DNA of 64,000 nucleotides from contig JBJMQS010000036.1 in assembly GCA_045802605.1 (NCBI GenBank), forward strand, positions 1 to 64,000, read 5' to 3'. Positions 1-10,376 of the stretch are shown here, piece after piece. Every line of letters starts with the position of its first letter. Position 1 is the first letter of the stretch. The notes beneath the pieces are model-generated. The model was given only the letters and a program-made list of their open reading frames with translations, was not told the DNA's origin and searched no databases. The stretch comes from JBJMQS01 sp045802605. Lineage in GTDB: Bacteria; Planctomycetota; Planctomycetia; Gemmatales; Gemmataceae. The translations under genes and the position numbers were made by a program.

Positions 1-2
1 AA

Positions 3-224
3 TACCTGCAACGCTGGCAGCATCGCATCCAACTGCATTGCCTGCCGGCCTACGCGCCGCAAACTAATCCGATCGAGCGGGTCTGGTGGCAGTTGCATGA
101 AACACTGACCCGCAATCACCGCTGCCAGACGATCGAGCAATTGCTTGATGACGTTTATGAATGGATCGACCGCGACCGACGCTTCGGCAACCAAGAGTTG
201 TCTCAATATACAATAGCCGCCTGA
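3..224 (+). CDS. IS630-type transposase, C-terminal fragment
   Basis: This is the last 73 codons of a DDE-type transposase that enters from the left edge. The visible segment contains the typical tail of IS630/Tc1-like enzymes, with YAPQTNPIERVWW carrying the catalytic Glu (NPIE), followed by a helical tail ending in QYTIAA. Frame 3 is open from the window edge to TGA at 222-224. The right end of the element cannot be fixed, because no terminal inverted repeat partner lies in the window. The next sequence is the interior of a truncated surface-protein gene, so the element probably inserted into that gene. Confidence 0.85.
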   Translation, partial: YLQRWQHRIQLHCLPAYAPQTNPIERVWWQLHETLTRNHRCQTIEQLLDDVYEWIDRDRRFGNQELSQYTIAA

Positions 225-1091
225 GGCGCTCCGATCATGAGGAGGAGCTATTTAGCACCTCTAATAAGGCTCAGCAATTGGTGATCACAGGGGATACCAC
301 CTGTTTGATCAATGGGTCCTTCAATTCCACCGGCGCTGTGCAAGTGAGCGGCACTCTTGGTGGCACAGGCTCTGTCGGAACTGTGACGGTTCTCAATGGC
401 GGCAAAGTGGCGCCAGGTGCCAATGGCCCTGGCAAACTCACAACTGGCAATATCGTTTTCAATTCTGGTTCTTTGTTCACGGTCGATTTGAATGGTACCG
501 CTGTTGGCACCTCATTTGACCAATTGGCCGTTTCGGGCTCCGTGGATCTTGGCAATGCGATGCTGGTGGGTAGCGTTGGTTTCTCACCGCCATTGGGAAC
601 GCAATTCTCGATTATCAACAATAATCACAGCGGCGACCCCATCGTTGGCTCGTTTGCCGGATTTGTCCCGGGTGCACTCGAACCAGTCGGCGGAAAAAAC
701 TTCCTCATCACGTACCAAGGCGGCGACGGAAACGATGTCGTTTTAACACGACAGGAAGCGCCCACCGTAACGGCTGTGACATTGACCAACGGCGGTCTCG
801 GCACTGTGAATAATGTCAACAGTTCGATCCAGCGGTCAGAAGTTCGACGGTTGGTAGTGACGTTTTCTCCCGCTGTCTCCTTTTCGGGACCAGTCGCAAG
901 CGCATTTCAATTGCATCGCAACGCTGCAAATAGCTTCACATTAGGACCGGATGCCGACGTGACACTCGCTGCATCTTCTAATGGTCCATCCGCAACGTCT
1001 GTGACATCCAAATTTCGATTATCAAAACTCCGGCGAAGTCGACCAAGGGGACTACCTCGAGTTCCGCAATCGGATTCAGATGTTGCCGTGA
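225..1091 (+). pseudogene. truncated beta-strand-repeat surface protein with dockerin-like end
   Basis: This is the remnant of a large secreted protein. Up to about 1013 the frame encodes Gly/Thr/Val-rich strands (GTLGGTGSVGTVTV, GGKVAPG, FDQLAVSG) typical of autotransporter-associated beta-strand repeats, then a region with SIQRSEVRRLVVTFS. That region is nearly the same as the C-terminal region of the M36 protein downstream (TIQRSQVRRIIVNFS). At about 1014 the frame must change to continue as FDYQNSGEVDQGDYLEFRNR, the dockerin-like tail, ending at TGA 1089-1091. Compared with the neighbour, the first half of the dockerin and its linker are missing, so an internal deletion joined the parts out of frame. 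The 5' part is cut off by the transposase gene. Confidence 0.75.
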
Positions 1092-1318
1092 AATTCAACG
1101 ATGCTCGCGATGGACTCACCGTACGAGGCTCTTGGTAGCGAAATGACCTGACTGCTGTGGATCACACTTTTTACTTGCCCTGCTTGGGTGTGCGCGGCGA
1201 TGGAAAAACAGGGTTTTTCGCGGCCCAAACCGGCATTTTTCATGACAACGGAGCTTCGCTGGATTAAGCTAGAGATACCCACCTCCCCGCCGCCGACGCC
1301 CGCCGAAGGAGATTCGTA

Positions 1319-4300
1319 ATGCCGGTTGGTCCCCATTTGTCCCCCACGCGCAGCAACTCACGCAATTCAGGGCGGCGCAGCATATGGTCGAAGCTTCGGC
1401 TTGAACGGCTGGAAACTCGGATCACGCCGACCGTGGCGAACTATTTCCCGCCGTCGCAGTTCGTGCGCTTCGATCATTCCACCGGCGCATTGATGGGGCC
1501 GTTGCCCCTGCCTTCGACGATCGCGCTGTCATTCTTGGCGCAGCATGCCGCTCGCTTTGGGCTCACCGCCGTCGACTTCGACAATGCGCTCGTGACCAGC
1601 CAATACACCGATGCCGATACCGGCATGACGCATGTCTATTTGCGCCAAACTCTCGGCGGCTTGCAAGTTAACAACGCGGACATGAGCGTGGCCGTCCTCG
1701 CGAACGGCGCCGTATATAGCGCGGGCGGCGGATTTGTGCCGGGGATTGCGAGCCACGTCGGCACCGGACCGGTGACGCCGCAGCGGATGCCACAGCAAGC
1801 AGTGAGCGACGCCGCAGCCGCATTGTCATTGCCGATGACGGGCGAGCCGCAAATTGTGTCGCGCCCCACCAGTTTGGATCAACACTCGATGCTCTCCAGT
1901 GCCGGGATTTCGCTCGACGACATTCCCGCGCATGTTCATTACGTACCGACCGCGGAGGGCGGCGCGGAGCTGGCATGGGATGTGGTGATTCGCACGCCGG
2001 ATGGCGCCCATTGGTATGACCTGAGCGTTGCGGACAGCACCGGTTCGCTGATCGCACAAGCGGATTGGATCGACGACGACGCGTATCAAGTCCTGCCGCC
2101 GCCCAATGAAAGCCCGCAGGATGGAGGCTTCGCGAGCATCTCGGGGCCGGCGGATCCGACCGCGTCGCCCTTCGGCTGGCACGACACCGATGGCGTGGCC
2201 GGCCCGGAGTTCACCGACACTCGCGGCAACAACGTCGATGCGCATCTGGATCGCAATGGCGACAATGTCGCCGACCCTTCGCCTGCCCGTCCCAGTGGCG
2301 GTGCGTCGCTGGATTTCAGCGGCTTCACCTTCGACCCCACGCAGGCGCCATCGGTGCTGCAAAACGAAAATGCCGCGATGGTGAATCTGTTTTACATCAA
2401 CAATGTCCTGCACGACATTCATTACAAGTACGGTTTCACCGAGGCGGCCGGGAATTTCCAAGTCAACAATTACGGCAACCTCGGAATTGGCAACGACGCG
2501 GTCCAAGCCGACGCTCAGGACAATGCGACCGGCGGCTCAGCCAACAACGCCAACTTCGGCACACCCGCCGACGGATCCGCGCCGCGGATGCAGATGTTCG
2601 AGTGGACCTCGACCACGCCACGGCGCGACAGCGATTTGGACAACAGCGTCATCATTCACGAGTATGGCCACGGCGTCTCGAACCGGCTGACGGGCGGAGC
2701 GGCGAATGCCGGTGCGCTCAACGCGCTGCAAAGCGGCGGCATGGGCGAAGGCTGGAGCGATTTCTACGCACTCATGGTGTTGCAGCGGCCGACCGACCAA
2801 CAGAATGATGGCTTCGGCATTGGCACCTATGTGGTGGGCCAACCGCAGACCGGCCAGGGCATTCGACGCAAGAAATACAGCTACGACATGACGACCGATC
2901 CGTTGACGTTCGATGCATTCGGCACGAGCGGCAGCACCTCATACGGAATCACGCGCAGCACGGAGGTCCACAATACAGGTGAGTTGTGGACTTCGACGCT
3001 TTGGGATTTGAATTGGCTCTTGATCAACAAGTATGGCTACGATTCGAATCTGTTGACTGGTTGGAGTTCGTCCCCGGGGCCGGCCAACGCGGGCAACAAG
3101 CTCATGTTAAAGCTGGTGATGGAGGCGATGAAACTCCAGCCCGCCAACCCCTCGTTTATCCAAGCGCGCGACGCGATCATCGCGGCCGACCAGCAGTTCA
3201 ATAACGGCGCTGATCTCGTCCAGATCTGGACGGCGTTCGCACGACGTGGCCTGGGCAATCTCGCCGCCACGAGCAGCTCGAGCGCGACCACGATTACGGT
3301 GGATTTTTCTTTGCCGCCGGAGCTGACGTATCTGGTCGCTACTGCAACGGTGCCGCTCGCCAATGCCGTGGTGAGCGCGACGCCGGCGAATTATCAGTTC
3401 AGCCTGAGCGGGCCGATCGACACCACAACGCTTAGCGCCAGCGATTTGACGGTTAACAGCATCGCGGCCAGCAGCGTGACGTACACGCCGGGTGACTTGT
3501 CCGTCACATTCAGCTTCGCGGCCGACCCGGTCGCAACGCAAGGGTTGCAGACGATCCACTTCGATCAGGGCGCTTTCAAGCAAACGGATGGCAAGGATTT
3601 GCTGGCCCTTACGGTGAACTTCCGGTACGACGTTTTGCCGATGAAGGTCGTTTCGACCAGTCCTGCGGTGGGGGCTGTCATCGTGCCGCCGCTCACGACG
3701 ATTGACATCAATCTGAATGAGCCGGTCGATCCAGCCACGGTCAACAACGGCGATCTGGCGATCAGCCAAGGCACCGTATCCGGCTTTACGTTGCTCAACA
3801 GCAACCAAACCATTCGCTACGCGCTGGGCGGTGGCATAGCCAGCGACGGGCCCTGGACCGCCAGCATCGCCGCCGGGTCGTTGACCGATGTATTCGGCAA
3901 TCCCAATCTCGCCTTCGGTGGCTCTTATGTTTTGGATTTTGTCACCGAAGCGTTTCCCACGCCGTTGATCGCCCGGCAACCGCTGGGCAGCCAGATTTAC
4001 GACGGCTCGCTACTGCGTACGATCGCATTCGCCGGCGACACGGATAGTTACACGCTGAATGTGGATGCGGGACAGACCATCACAATTATTGCGACGCCCT
4101 CCAGTTCGACTTTGCAGCCCACCATAACACTGTTGAATCCGGCGTCTGCCGTGATTGGTACCTCGACGGCTACCGCCGCGGGGCAAACCGCGCTCGTCCA
4201 ATCAGTCGCCGCGGCGACCAGTGGGACTTACACGATCGTCATGGGTGGAGCCGCTTCGACGACGGGTGTCGAAACCATTCAGGTGATGTTGAACGCGGCC

Positions 4301-7300
4301 GCCGAAATGGAGGGCCGCGTCGGTAGCGTGACAAACAATACCCGCGGCGTCGCCCAATCGCTCGATTCGTCGATGGTGACGTTATCGACGGGCGCAGTGA
4401 GTGCGTTCCGCGGTGCGGTGGCCGGGACGATTGGCTCCGCCAATTACCAGGCAACCGCCGTAGCACCATCGTTCACCGACATCAGCACCACGGGCACAAA
4501 GAGCACGACCGCGGTCGGCGACGATTCGATCGACACCTTGGGTGCAGTGCAATTGGGCAATTTCAGCTTTTCGTATTACGGCACCGCCTACACTAGCATT
4601 TCATTCAACACCAATGGCCTGATCAGTTTCTCGACCGCGGACGCGGCCTGGAACAACACGGATTTGAGCACATCGCCGGCCGAGCCTGTCATCGCGGTGC
4701 TGTGGGATGATTTGAATATCGATAATTCGGGAACCGGAGCGACGAGCCGAAATATCTATTGGCAAGTCGTGGGCAGCGGCGCGAGCCAGCAGCTTATCAT
4801 TCAGTGGAATAATGCCCGTCAGCTCAGCACTTCGACTTATTACACGTTCCAGGCGGTGTTGTCGCGCGACGGGACGATTCAACTGAACTATGGGGCCAAC
4901 GTTCCGACGGCAGCGATCAACGCCGCAACGGTCGGCGTGAAGGGTTCGGGCGGCAACATTCCGAGAAAGCTGCTCCTCAGTTTCAACCAAGCGCCGAGCG
5001 CATTAGTCGGAGCGGGCCTGAGTACACTACTGAGCCCGCCCTCCGATTACGCGGCGGCCGTAGCCGCGCCCGCTTTCACCGACATCAGCACAACAGGCAA
5101 CAAGAGCGCAACGGCGGTGGGCGATGATAACACCGATACGCTCAGTGCCGCACAACTGACCGGGTTTGCATTCCCCTATTACGGGGCGACCTATAACAGT
5201 TTGTCGTTCAACACCAACGGGCTGATCACCTTTACCACCGCCGACGCGGCCTATCTCAATACCGATCTCAGCAGTTCCCCACCGGAGCCGGCGATCGCCG
5301 TGTTGTGGGATGACCTCGTCATGGAGAACACCGGCACGGGCACCACGAGCCGCAATGTTTATTGGCAACTCGTGGGCAGCGGCGCGAACGAACAACTCAT
5401 CATCCAATGGAATAATGCCCGGCAATACAGCGGTACGGCTTACTACACGTTCCAGGCCGTGTTGTCGCAAGATGGCTCGATTCGATTCAATTACGATGCA
5501 TCAGTCCCAGCCGCGGCGATCGCCGCCGCGACGGCTGGCGTGAAAGGCCCCGGCAACAACCAGCAGCGGTTGCTCCTGAGCAATAGCCAAAGTGCCAGTT
5601 CGCTCGTCGGGGCGGGCTTGAGCACGGTGCTCTCGGTGCCATTGACGCCGGATTACTATTCATTCTCACTCGCAGCCAATCAAAGCGCATCGATTGTTGT
5701 TTCAGGAACGAGTCTCCTGAACTTCGAATTGCGAAATAGCGCGGATGCGGTACTTGCGACCGCGACCGGCGGTGCGACGAACTTCAGCAAGACCATCAAC
5801 AACTTCACAGGCGCTGCCGGCACATATTATCTGCGCGTGACCGGAGACGGTGTTTCGCCGTACGATTTGGTCGTCACCAAGAATGCCGTCTTCGACACTG
5901 AGGCCAACGATACCCCCGCGACGGCGCAGCCGCTCGGCACGGCCCGCGGCGCGATGGGCTATGTCGTCGGTGGCGGAACGGCCCAGAGTTCTGATCTCGA
6001 ATCGGGCTTGGCAGGCTGGACGATTAACAACGGCAGCACCGGCTTGTGGGGTCTCACGACGCGCCGCGGCACTGAGGCCGGCCATTCGCAGACCCACAGC
6101 TTCCACTATGGCACTGATACCGGGACATATGACACCGGCGCGGCAAATGCCGGTGCCGTCACGTCCGCGCCCTTCATCGTCAGCCCGACGATGTCGCTTG
6201 CATTCAACTACGTGCTGAACACGGAGACCTCGACGGCGTTTGACAACGCCAACGTGCAAATCTCAGTCGATGGCGGCACGAATTGGACAACCATCCTTGG
6301 TCGTACCACCGGTGCCACGCCACTGGCGAACACCTCGGTGTGGAGCCCCGCGAGTGTGAGCCTTTCGGCCTACGTGGGGCAAACCGCCCAAGTGCGATTC
6401 TCATTCGACACACTCGACAACATTCAGAATGCCTTTGAAGGCTGGTACGTGGATGACATTTCGTTCAATCAAACGTCGAACGACGATTGGTATTCCGTTA
6501 CCCTGCCGGCTGGCATCACCGGGCTCACCTTGAAGACCAGTACGCCGGGCGATGGGGCGGGCGAATTCGTCAACACGCTGGACCCGGCGATTCGCCTTTA
6601 CAATGCGAACGGTTCTTCGTTGCTCGCCAGCGGCACCCCATTGCCGGATGGCCGAAATGAATCGTTGACAAACTACAACCTGACGCCAGGCAGCACGTAT
6701 CTGGTCCAAATCAGTGGCGCTGCTCTGAGCCGAGGCGAGTATTTCTTCACTGCCGAGATGCTGGCGGCGCCGACGGTCACTTCGGTGGTTCTCGACGAAG
6801 GATCGGGCAACATCAACATCGGCGGCGTGAATGGAACAATTCAGCGATCGCAAGTGCGGCGAATTATCGTCAACTTCTCCGAAGCGGTCAGCTTTACTGG
6901 CGCAACAGCGAACGCCTTCACGCTCACGCGCAGTGCGGCCAGTTCCAGCCTCGGGACGACGGGCCCCGTCACCCTCGCGGCCACGCCGAACAGCGGCCCC
7001 GCGAGTTCGGTCACGATCACCTTCAGCGGCACCTACGCCGATTCGACCGGATCGCTCGTCGATGGCCTCTACAACTTCTCGATCGATGCGTCGAAGGTGA
7101 GCGGCACCAATGGTCAGCTCAATGGCGATAGCACCGGGGCGGGAACGAACTACACGGTCACCGGCACGACGGCGAACAAGTGGTTCCGCTACTACGGCGA
7201 CCAAAATGCCGATGGCACGGTGGACCAGGTGGATTACTTAGTGTTCCGTAATGCGTTATCGAATGGGCCGAGCTCCGTCTTCGACTTCGACAATTCCACC

Positions 7301-7357
7301 GGCGTGGATCAGGTGGATTACCTGGAGTTTCGCAATCGCCTTTCCGGTTCGCCGTAG
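1319..7357 (+). CDS. secreted M36 (fungalysin-like) metalloprotease, multidomain, dockerin-like C terminus
   Basis: A 2012-residue secreted zinc protease. The start ATG follows AAGGAGA at good spacing. The N terminus has the planctomycete-type motif LERLETRITPT. A propeptide of the fungalysin/thermolysin type (about 60-240) precedes the catalytic domain (about 270-650) with HEYGH (His447, Glu448, His451) and GEGWSDFY (Glu477) as the expected zinc ligands and catalytic Glu. Then come Ig-like domains and a PPC-type domain. Two tandem copies of a domain of about 200 residues start near 1049 and 1250 (both begin P-x-FTDISTTG). A MAM/jelly-roll-like domain follows (about 1558-1715, GWYVDDISF). The end is a dockerin-like pair (DQNADGTVDQVDYLVFRN and VDQVDYLEFRNR). 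It is likely surface-anchored or exported; the substrate is unknown. Confidence 0.93.
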   Translation: MPVGPHLSPTRSNSRNSGRRSIWSKLRLERLETRITPTVANYFPPSQFVRFDHSTGALMGPLPLPSTIALSFLAQHAARFGLTAVDFDNALVTSQYTDADTGMTHVYLRQTLGGLQVNNADMSVAVLANGAVYSAGGGFVPGIASHVGTGPVTPQRMPQQAVSDAAAALSLPMTGEPQIVSRPTSLDQHSMLSSAGISLDDIPAHVHYVPTAEGGAELAWDVVIRTPDGAHWYDLSVADSTGSLIAQADWIDDDAYQVLPPPNESPQDGGFASISGPADPTASPFGWHDTDGVAGPEFTDTRGNNVDAHLDRNGDNVADPSPARPSGGASLDFSGFTFDPTQAPSVLQNENAAMVNLFYINNVLHDIHYKYGFTEAAGNFQVNNYGNLGIGNDAVQADAQDNATGGSANNANFGTPADGSAPRMQMFEWTSTTPRRDSDLDNSVIIHEYGHGVSNRLTGGAANAGALNALQSGGMGEGWSDFYALMVLQRPTDQQNDGFGIGTYVVGQPQTGQGIRRKKYSYDMTTDPLTFDAFGTSGSTSYGITRSTEVHNTGELWTSTLWDLNWLLINKYGYDSNLLTGWSSSPGPANAGNKLMLKLVMEAMKLQPANPSFIQARDAIIAADQQFNNGADLVQIWTAFARRGLGNLAATSSSSATTITVDFSLPPELTYLVATATVPLANAVVSATPANYQFSLSGPIDTTTLSASDLTVNSIAASSVTYTPGDLSVTFSFAADPVATQGLQTIHFDQGAFKQTDGKDLLALTVNFRYDVLPMKVVSTSPAVGAVIVPPLTTIDINLNEPVDPATVNNGDLAISQGTVSGFTLLNSNQTIRYALGGGIASDGPWTASIAAGSLTDVFGNPNLAFGGSYVLDFVTEAFPTPLIARQPLGSQIYDGSLLRTIAFAGDTDSYTLNVDAGQTITIIATPSSSTLQPTITLLNPASAVIGTSTATAAGQTALVQSVAAATSGTYTIVMGGAASTTGVETIQVMLNAAAEMEGRVGSVTNNTRGVAQSLDSSMVTLSTGAVSAFRGAVAGTIGSANYQATAVAPSFTDISTTGTKSTTAVGDDSIDTLGAVQLGNFSFSYYGTAYTSISFNTNGLISFSTADAAWNNTDLSTSPAEPVIAVLWDDLNIDNSGTGATSRNIYWQVVGSGASQQLIIQWNNARQLSTSTYYTFQAVLSRDGTIQLNYGANVPTAAINAATVGVKGSGGNIPRKLLLSFNQAPSALVGAGLSTLLSPPSDYAAAVAAPAFTDISTTGNKSATAVGDDNTDTLSAAQLTGFAFPYYGATYNSLSFNTNGLITFTTADAAYLNTDLSSSPPEPAIAVLWDDLVMENTGTGTTSRNVYWQLVGSGANEQLIIQWNNARQYSGTAYYTFQAVLSQDGSIRFNYDASVPAAAIAAATAGVKGPGNNQQRLLLSNSQSASSLVGAGLSTVLSVPLTPDYYSFSLAANQSASIVVSGTSLLNFELRNSADAVLATATGGATNFSKTINNFTGAAGTYYLRVTGDGVSPYDLVVTKNAVFDTEANDTPATAQPLGTARGAMGYVVGGGTAQSSDLESGLAGWTINNGSTGLWGLTTRRGTEAGHSQTHSFHYGTDTGTYDTGAANAGAVTSAPFIVSPTMSLAFNYVLNTETSTAFDNANVQISVDGGTNWTTILGRTTGATPLANTSVWSPASVSLSAYVGQTAQVRFSFDTLDNIQNAFEGWYVDDISFNQTSNDDWYSVTLPAGITGLTLKTSTPGDGAGEFVNTLDPAIRLYNANGSSLLASGTPLPDGRNESLTNYNLTPGSTYLVQISGAALSRGEYFFTAEMLAAPTVTSVVLDEGSGNINIGGVNGTIQRSQVRRIIVNFSEAVSFTGATANAFTLTRSAASSSLGTTGPVTLAATPNSGPASSVTITFSGTYADSTGSLVDGLYNFSIDASKVSGTNGQLNGDSTGAGTNYTVTGTTANKWFRYYGDQNADGTVDQVDYLVFRNALSNGPSSVFDFDNSTGVDQVDYLEFRNRLSGSP

Positions 7358-7399
7358 GCGCGACGCTAGCGGAGTCTGGCTCTGCGGATAGGAAGTCCC

Positions 7400-8392
7400 A
7401 TGATTCAATGCGCGTTTAGAGCAACGCTCGGGGCGTTCGTCGCGACGTTTGGGCTTGTAGCCACAGCAAATGCCTCGCCCGTCCTCGCCGCGCCGTTTGC
7501 TGGTACTTACACGATTACTAACATTGGATTAGCAGCGGGGGTTCCGACATCCATTGCCGGTTTGACGGAACAGATTAGTAATTCAAATGCTCTCCTCATC
7601 GGCGGAAACGCAAATACACCCAGTGGAGCGATTTACTCGATTGGCTTGACGCGCAATGCTGGCGGTCACATCAGTGGGTTCTCGGGTTCTGCAAGCGTCT
7701 TTGCGAGCGCATCGAACATTGATGCCGGCTTGGCCTATGGACCGAGCAATGTGTTGTTTGCGACGACGTATAACGATAACAAGATTTTGCAATATAAGTC
7801 CGGAAGCACAACGCCGGACAAGATTATCAATTTAACTTCGCTCGGCCTTGACGGTTCAACAGGAGGACTCGCATTTGTACCTTCTGGCTTTACAGGCGCG
7901 GGGTCGCTTTGGATTAGTTCGTATCTTTCAGGAAAAATGTATCGAGCCGATGTCGTGCCCGATGGTTTAGGCACTTTCAACATTACAAACGTCTCCAACA
8001 TCGCAACTCTTCCGACGTTGTTGGAGAATTTCGCCTGGGTCCCGAACAGTGCGCCTATTTTCAGCAGTTCGTCGCAGCACGTTTTGACGGCGTTAGGTAG
8101 TCCGAACAGTGTGATGGCCTATTCGCTGAATGCAAATGGATTCCCCACTACTGCAAACGGACAGACTTTCATATCTGGTTTCACCAACGTACCGGTTGGA
8201 ATGTCTTTCGATTACTTGACGGGTGATTTGCTCATTTCGGAATGGTCCGTCACCGGAGCCGTTTATGTTGTGAGCGGTTTTACGCCTGTGCCAGAACCAT
8301 CAAGCTTACTATTAGCGGGGTGGTTTGCGACGGGAGTCATTGCGGCTTGGCGGACCACTCAACGCAAGCTCCGAAGTTGTTCATCGCAATAA
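7400..8392 (+). CDS. PEP-CTERM sorting-domain protein
   Basis: A 330-residue exported protein. The N terminus is a signal peptide with a hydrophobic core and an AxA-like site (VATANA, about residues 20-26). The C terminus has the PEP-CTERM signature: VPEPSS, a hydrophobic helix (LLLAGWFATGVIAAW) and a basic tail (RTTQRKLR). Such proteins are processed by an exosortase and tethered at the cell surface or in exopolymer. The body is rich in Ser/Gly/Asn and looks like a beta-propeller, but no enzymatic motif was found. It starts 42 bases after the protease gene, so co-transcription is possible. Confidence 0.85.
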   Translation: MIQCAFRATLGAFVATFGLVATANASPVLAAPFAGTYTITNIGLAAGVPTSIAGLTEQISNSNALLIGGNANTPSGAIYSIGLTRNAGGHISGFSGSASVFASASNIDAGLAYGPSNVLFATTYNDNKILQYKSGSTTPDKIINLTSLGLDGSTGGLAFVPSGFTGAGSLWISSYLSGKMYRADVVPDGLGTFNITNVSNIATLPTLLENFAWVPNSAPIFSSSSQHVLTALGSPNSVMAYSLNANGFPTTANGQTFISGFTNVPVGMSFDYLTGDLLISEWSVTGAVYVVSGFTPVPEPSSLLLAGWFATGVIAAWRTTQRKLRSCSSQ

Positions 8393-8418
8393 AAAGTCTC
8401 CTTGCATGAAACAGAAAG

Positions 8419-10314
8419 TTACCCAATCCCCACAAACACGCCGCCCAAAAAGCTAGGGTCGTAGGCGAAGAAGTCACTTTTTTGTTGCCGTGTTTGGGAA
8501 TCAAAGGTTCGCACGTCCGGGCCCCCGCCGGGCCCGGCACCGGTGACAATCGGCAAGATGTTTTGGACGAACAGGCGTGGTGAGGCGGCGACGCGCACGC
8601 CGCCGCGGAAGCTCGGGTCGTAGGCAAAGAACTCACTCCGCAGTTGCGCATTGGTGCCGTTCCAGAGTCGCACATGCGGTCCTCCGCCTTCGCCGGCGCC
8701 GGTGATCAGCGTGGGATCGCCGTTTTGTTGATCGTAGGTGATGCCGACGTAGACCCCGCCCGTAAATGAGGCGTCGTATGCGAAGAAGCTGTGGATCACG
8801 CTGCCGTCCGAGGCGAGGACTTTCACATGTGGTCCGCCACCCGGTCCCGCACCGGTCATGATGATCGGGTCGGCGTTGAGGCCGGTTCCGGCCGCGACGC
8901 GCACGCCGCCGCGGAAACCAGCATCGTAGGCGTAGAAGTCCGATAGTTGTTCGCCGGTAAGCGATTTGAAGATGCGCACGTCGGGCCCGCCGCCGGGCCC
9001 AGCCCCGACAACGGTTTCCCAAAAGCTGCCGCCGGGTGACTTGGTGCTCACGCGATCGCCGAGCGCCACGTAAACACCGCCATGGAAGCTGGCGTCGAAG
9101 GCGAAATACTCGCTGAGCACCGTACCGGTTTTACCATCGAAGAGGCGAACGTGTGGTCCGCCGCCCGGGCCTGCCCCGGTGAGCACGTCGGGAATCATGT
9201 CGCCGTTGACATCCCCTATGGCCACGCGGACGCCGCCAGTGAAACCGCCGTCATACGCGTAAAAGCCGTACAGTAGCGAGTTCGACGCGCTGTCGAACAC
9301 ATTGACGTGCGGTCCGCCGCCAGCGTCGGCCCCTGTCACGATCTGAGCCGGCACAGTGAACGAGGCGTATTTGTTCGCCGTCGCTTCGGTAAACCAGACG
9401 TTGTTTTGTTGATCGGCTGAGATACCCTGCGGCCCGCTGTTCGCTGTTGGAATGTCGTACTCGATCAACACAGCCTGGCGTAAATTGATTCGTCCTATTT
9501 TGTTGCTGCCCGACTCGGTAAACCACACATCGTTAGGTCCCGCACTGATGTCGGTCAGTTGGACATTGGCGCTCGTCAAATCAAAAGCGCCAGTTTGAAA
9601 ACCACCGGTATTGAATCTGACCACCCGCTTTTGCGATGGATCGGTGTACCAGACATTGCCGTCCGGAGCCGAGACAATCTTGTCCGGCGCGGGGTTGATT
9701 CCATTGGCTAAGAACTCGGTGATCACGCCAGCGGGCGTGATCCGGCCGATGCGACCGGCTTGCTCGGCGAACCAGAGATTGCCGTCGGGCCCGGCGGTGA
9801 TACCCGCGGGCAAGCTTCCCGCGTGGGGCAGCGGGAACTCGTCGATCGATGTCACCGTATTGCCGCTAAGATTCGCCCGGCCAATTTTGTTGCCGGTGCG
9901 CTCGGTGAACCACATGTTGCCGTCAGGCCCGGCGATGATGTCGTAAGGTTCGCTGCCGGCGGTGGGGATGGTAGTTTCCGAAAAGGCGTTGAGCGTATCC
10001 AACGAGCCGATCTTGTTCCCGGTGCGTTCAGTGAACCAGACCGCACTGTTGGTCGGCCCCGCGGCGATGGCGAACGGCTCGGAGTTCGCGGTCGGCACAA
10101 TGAGTTCGTTAATGAACGAGCCCGTCTTGTCGGCGTTGACGATCTTGTTCGCGCCGGGCGAGGTGAAGTAACTCGTGTTAGCGGATGAAACAATCTCACG
10201 CGGGCTGCTGTTGGGAGCAGGAATGGCCACCTCAGTAACATTTAGGGCCGGCGCGATCCGCGCTTCGAGGCGGCGGAGAACGGGATAGAAGCGGCGTTTG
10301 GTGGAATATGGCAT
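8419..10314 (-). CDS. secreted beta-propeller protein with NHL/virginiamycin-lyase-like and FG-GAP-type repeats
   Basis: A protein of about 631 residues. The start is placed at ATG 10314, because the protein then begins MPYSTKRRFYPVLRRLEAR, with the planctomycete LE-x-R export motif; upstream codons would overlap the next gene's 3' end. Residues of about 50-330 hold repeats such as GPDGNMWFTERTGNKIGR, as in NHL or virginiamycin B lyase-type propellers. The second half carries at least six repeats of the GAGPGGGPHVRLFDG type, each followed by FFAYDxxFxGGV, an FG-GAP-like repeat common in planctomycete surface proteins. Lyase activity is not claimed; a binding or structural role is more likely. 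Confidence 0.85.
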   Translation of the reverse strand: MPYSTKRRFYPVLRRLEARIAPALNVTEVAIPAPNSSPREIVSSANTSYFTSPGANKIVNADKTGSFINELIVPTANSEPFAIAAGPTNSAVWFTERTGNKIGSLDTLNAFSETTIPTAGSEPYDIIAGPDGNMWFTERTGNKIGRANLSGNTVTSIDEFPLPHAGSLPAGITAGPDGNLWFAEQAGRIGRITPAGVITEFLANGINPAPDKIVSAPDGNVWYTDPSQKRVVRFNTGGFQTGAFDLTSANVQLTDISAGPNDVWFTESGSNKIGRINLRQAVLIEYDIPTANSGPQGISADQQNNVWFTEATANKYASFTVPAQIVTGADAGGGPHVNVFDSASNSLLYGFYAYDGGFTGGVRVAIGDVNGDMIPDVLTGAGPGGGPHVRLFDGKTGTVLSEYFAFDASFHGGVYVALGDRVSTKSPGGSFWETVVGAGPGGGPDVRIFKSLTGEQLSDFYAYDAGFRGGVRVAAGTGLNADPIIMTGAGPGGGPHVKVLASDGSVIHSFFAYDASFTGGVYVGITYDQQNGDPTLITGAGEGGGPHVRLWNGTNAQLRSEFFAYDPSFRGGVRVAASPRLFVQNILPIVTGAGPGGGPDVRTFDSQTRQQKSDFFAYDPSFLGGVFVGIG

Positions 10315-10376
10315 AGTGCACCGAAAAGTGATTGCGGGCGACGGGAACGTTATTCTAGTCGGCCAAGTGCCGCCTG

